Shown one piece after another: positions 4,981 to 5,068 of a stretch of DNA of 5,068 nucleotides (its first letter is position 1; each line of letters opens with the position of its first letter). The stretch is from NCBI GenBank assembly GCA_934546685.1, contig CAKTEB010000115.1, positions 1 through 5,068 on the forward strand, read 5' to 3'. The stretch comes from an uncultured Oscillospiraceae bacterium. GTDB taxonomy: Bacteria; Bacillota; Clostridia; Oscillospirales; Oscillospiraceae. A program made the position numbers and the translations under genes. The notes under the pieces were generated by a model that was not told the DNA's origin, did no database searches, and saw only the letters and a list, made by a program, of their open reading frames with translations.

Positions 4981-5068
4981 AAATACGCCTGCGGATTCTG
5001 GCGGATCTTTTCCGCCAGAAATGCGTTAGTAAAACCTTGAAATACACAAAGTATGTCTGCGGTTTTAC
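4981..5068. repeat. Repeat-like sequence at the right edge
   Basis: AAATACGCCTGCGG (4981-4994) recurs as AAGTATGTCTGCGG (5049-5062), matching at 11 of 14 positions with only transitions between them. GTAAAACC (5029-5036) and GGTTTTAC (5061-5068) form a perfect 8-bp inverted repeat that encloses ATAC (5042-5045) and GTAT (5051-5054). The last base of the window is the last base of this inverted repeat, so the element may continue. No gene is seen in 4962-5068. Confidence 0.5.
4996..5020. terminator. Perfect 10-bp stem-loop after uppP
   Basis: TTCTGGCGGA (4996-5005) pairs perfectly with TCCGCCAGAA (5011-5020) around a five-base loop. It lies 34 bases after the uppP stop, where a terminator is expected. 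However, the stem is followed by ATGCGTTAG rather than a T-run. It may be a weak or factor-assisted terminator, a 3'-end stabiliser, or an internal part of the repeat-like sequence around it. Confidence 0.45.

Noticed and set aside
4008..4982. A 324-codon open frame on the - strand across uppP
   Set aside because: It is a shadow frame rich in Gln, His, Ala and Arg, opposite a gene with both UppP signatures. It has no domain of its own.

Overview
The window reads as chromosomal DNA from a GC-rich Bacillota, most likely a gut-type Oscillospirales or Oscillospiraceae relative. This is an inference from three things: strong G/C preference at third codon positions, a DUF1836 protein (a family largely confined to Bacillota), and textbook sigma-A type promoters. 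The species cannot be named from the sequence.

Layout. Positions 1 to about 560 are a non-coding block of short, diverged, mostly inverted repeats with several small hairpins. Open frames exist there on both strands, but none looks like a protein. Positions 561-742 hold more hairpins and no gene. A consensus promoter (TTGACT, 17 bp, TACAAT; 743-771) then drives nadE (glutamine-dependent NAD+ synthase, 802-2763). A YfcE-type metallophosphoesterase gene follows 12 bp later (2776-3327). A second strong extended -10 promoter overlaps the yfcE stop codon and serves a DUF1836 MerR-like helix-turn-helix gene (3365-3961). That gene ends in a stem-loop (3964-4000) which could terminate transcription in both directions. 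A third extended -10 promoter (4027-4055) and a leader of about 72 nt precede uppP (undecaprenyl-diphosphatase, 4134-4961). The last 107 bases are non-coding, with a perfect 10-bp hairpin, a diverged direct repeat and an 8-bp inverted repeat that ends exactly at the window edge. They may be the start of another repeat element.

How the genes work together. All four protein genes are on the + strand. nadE and yfcE form a tight pair, and no terminator is visible before the DUF1836 gene, so read-through into it is plausible on top of its own promoter. uppP is a separate unit. The products are housekeeping: NAD+ synthesis, a small metallophosphoesterase, a putative DNA-binding regulator, and recycling of the lipid carrier for cell-wall synthesis. 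I see no defence system, CRISPR array, tRNA, rRNA or transposase gene. The least explained part is the modular repeat block at the left end, with a smaller candidate element at the right end.
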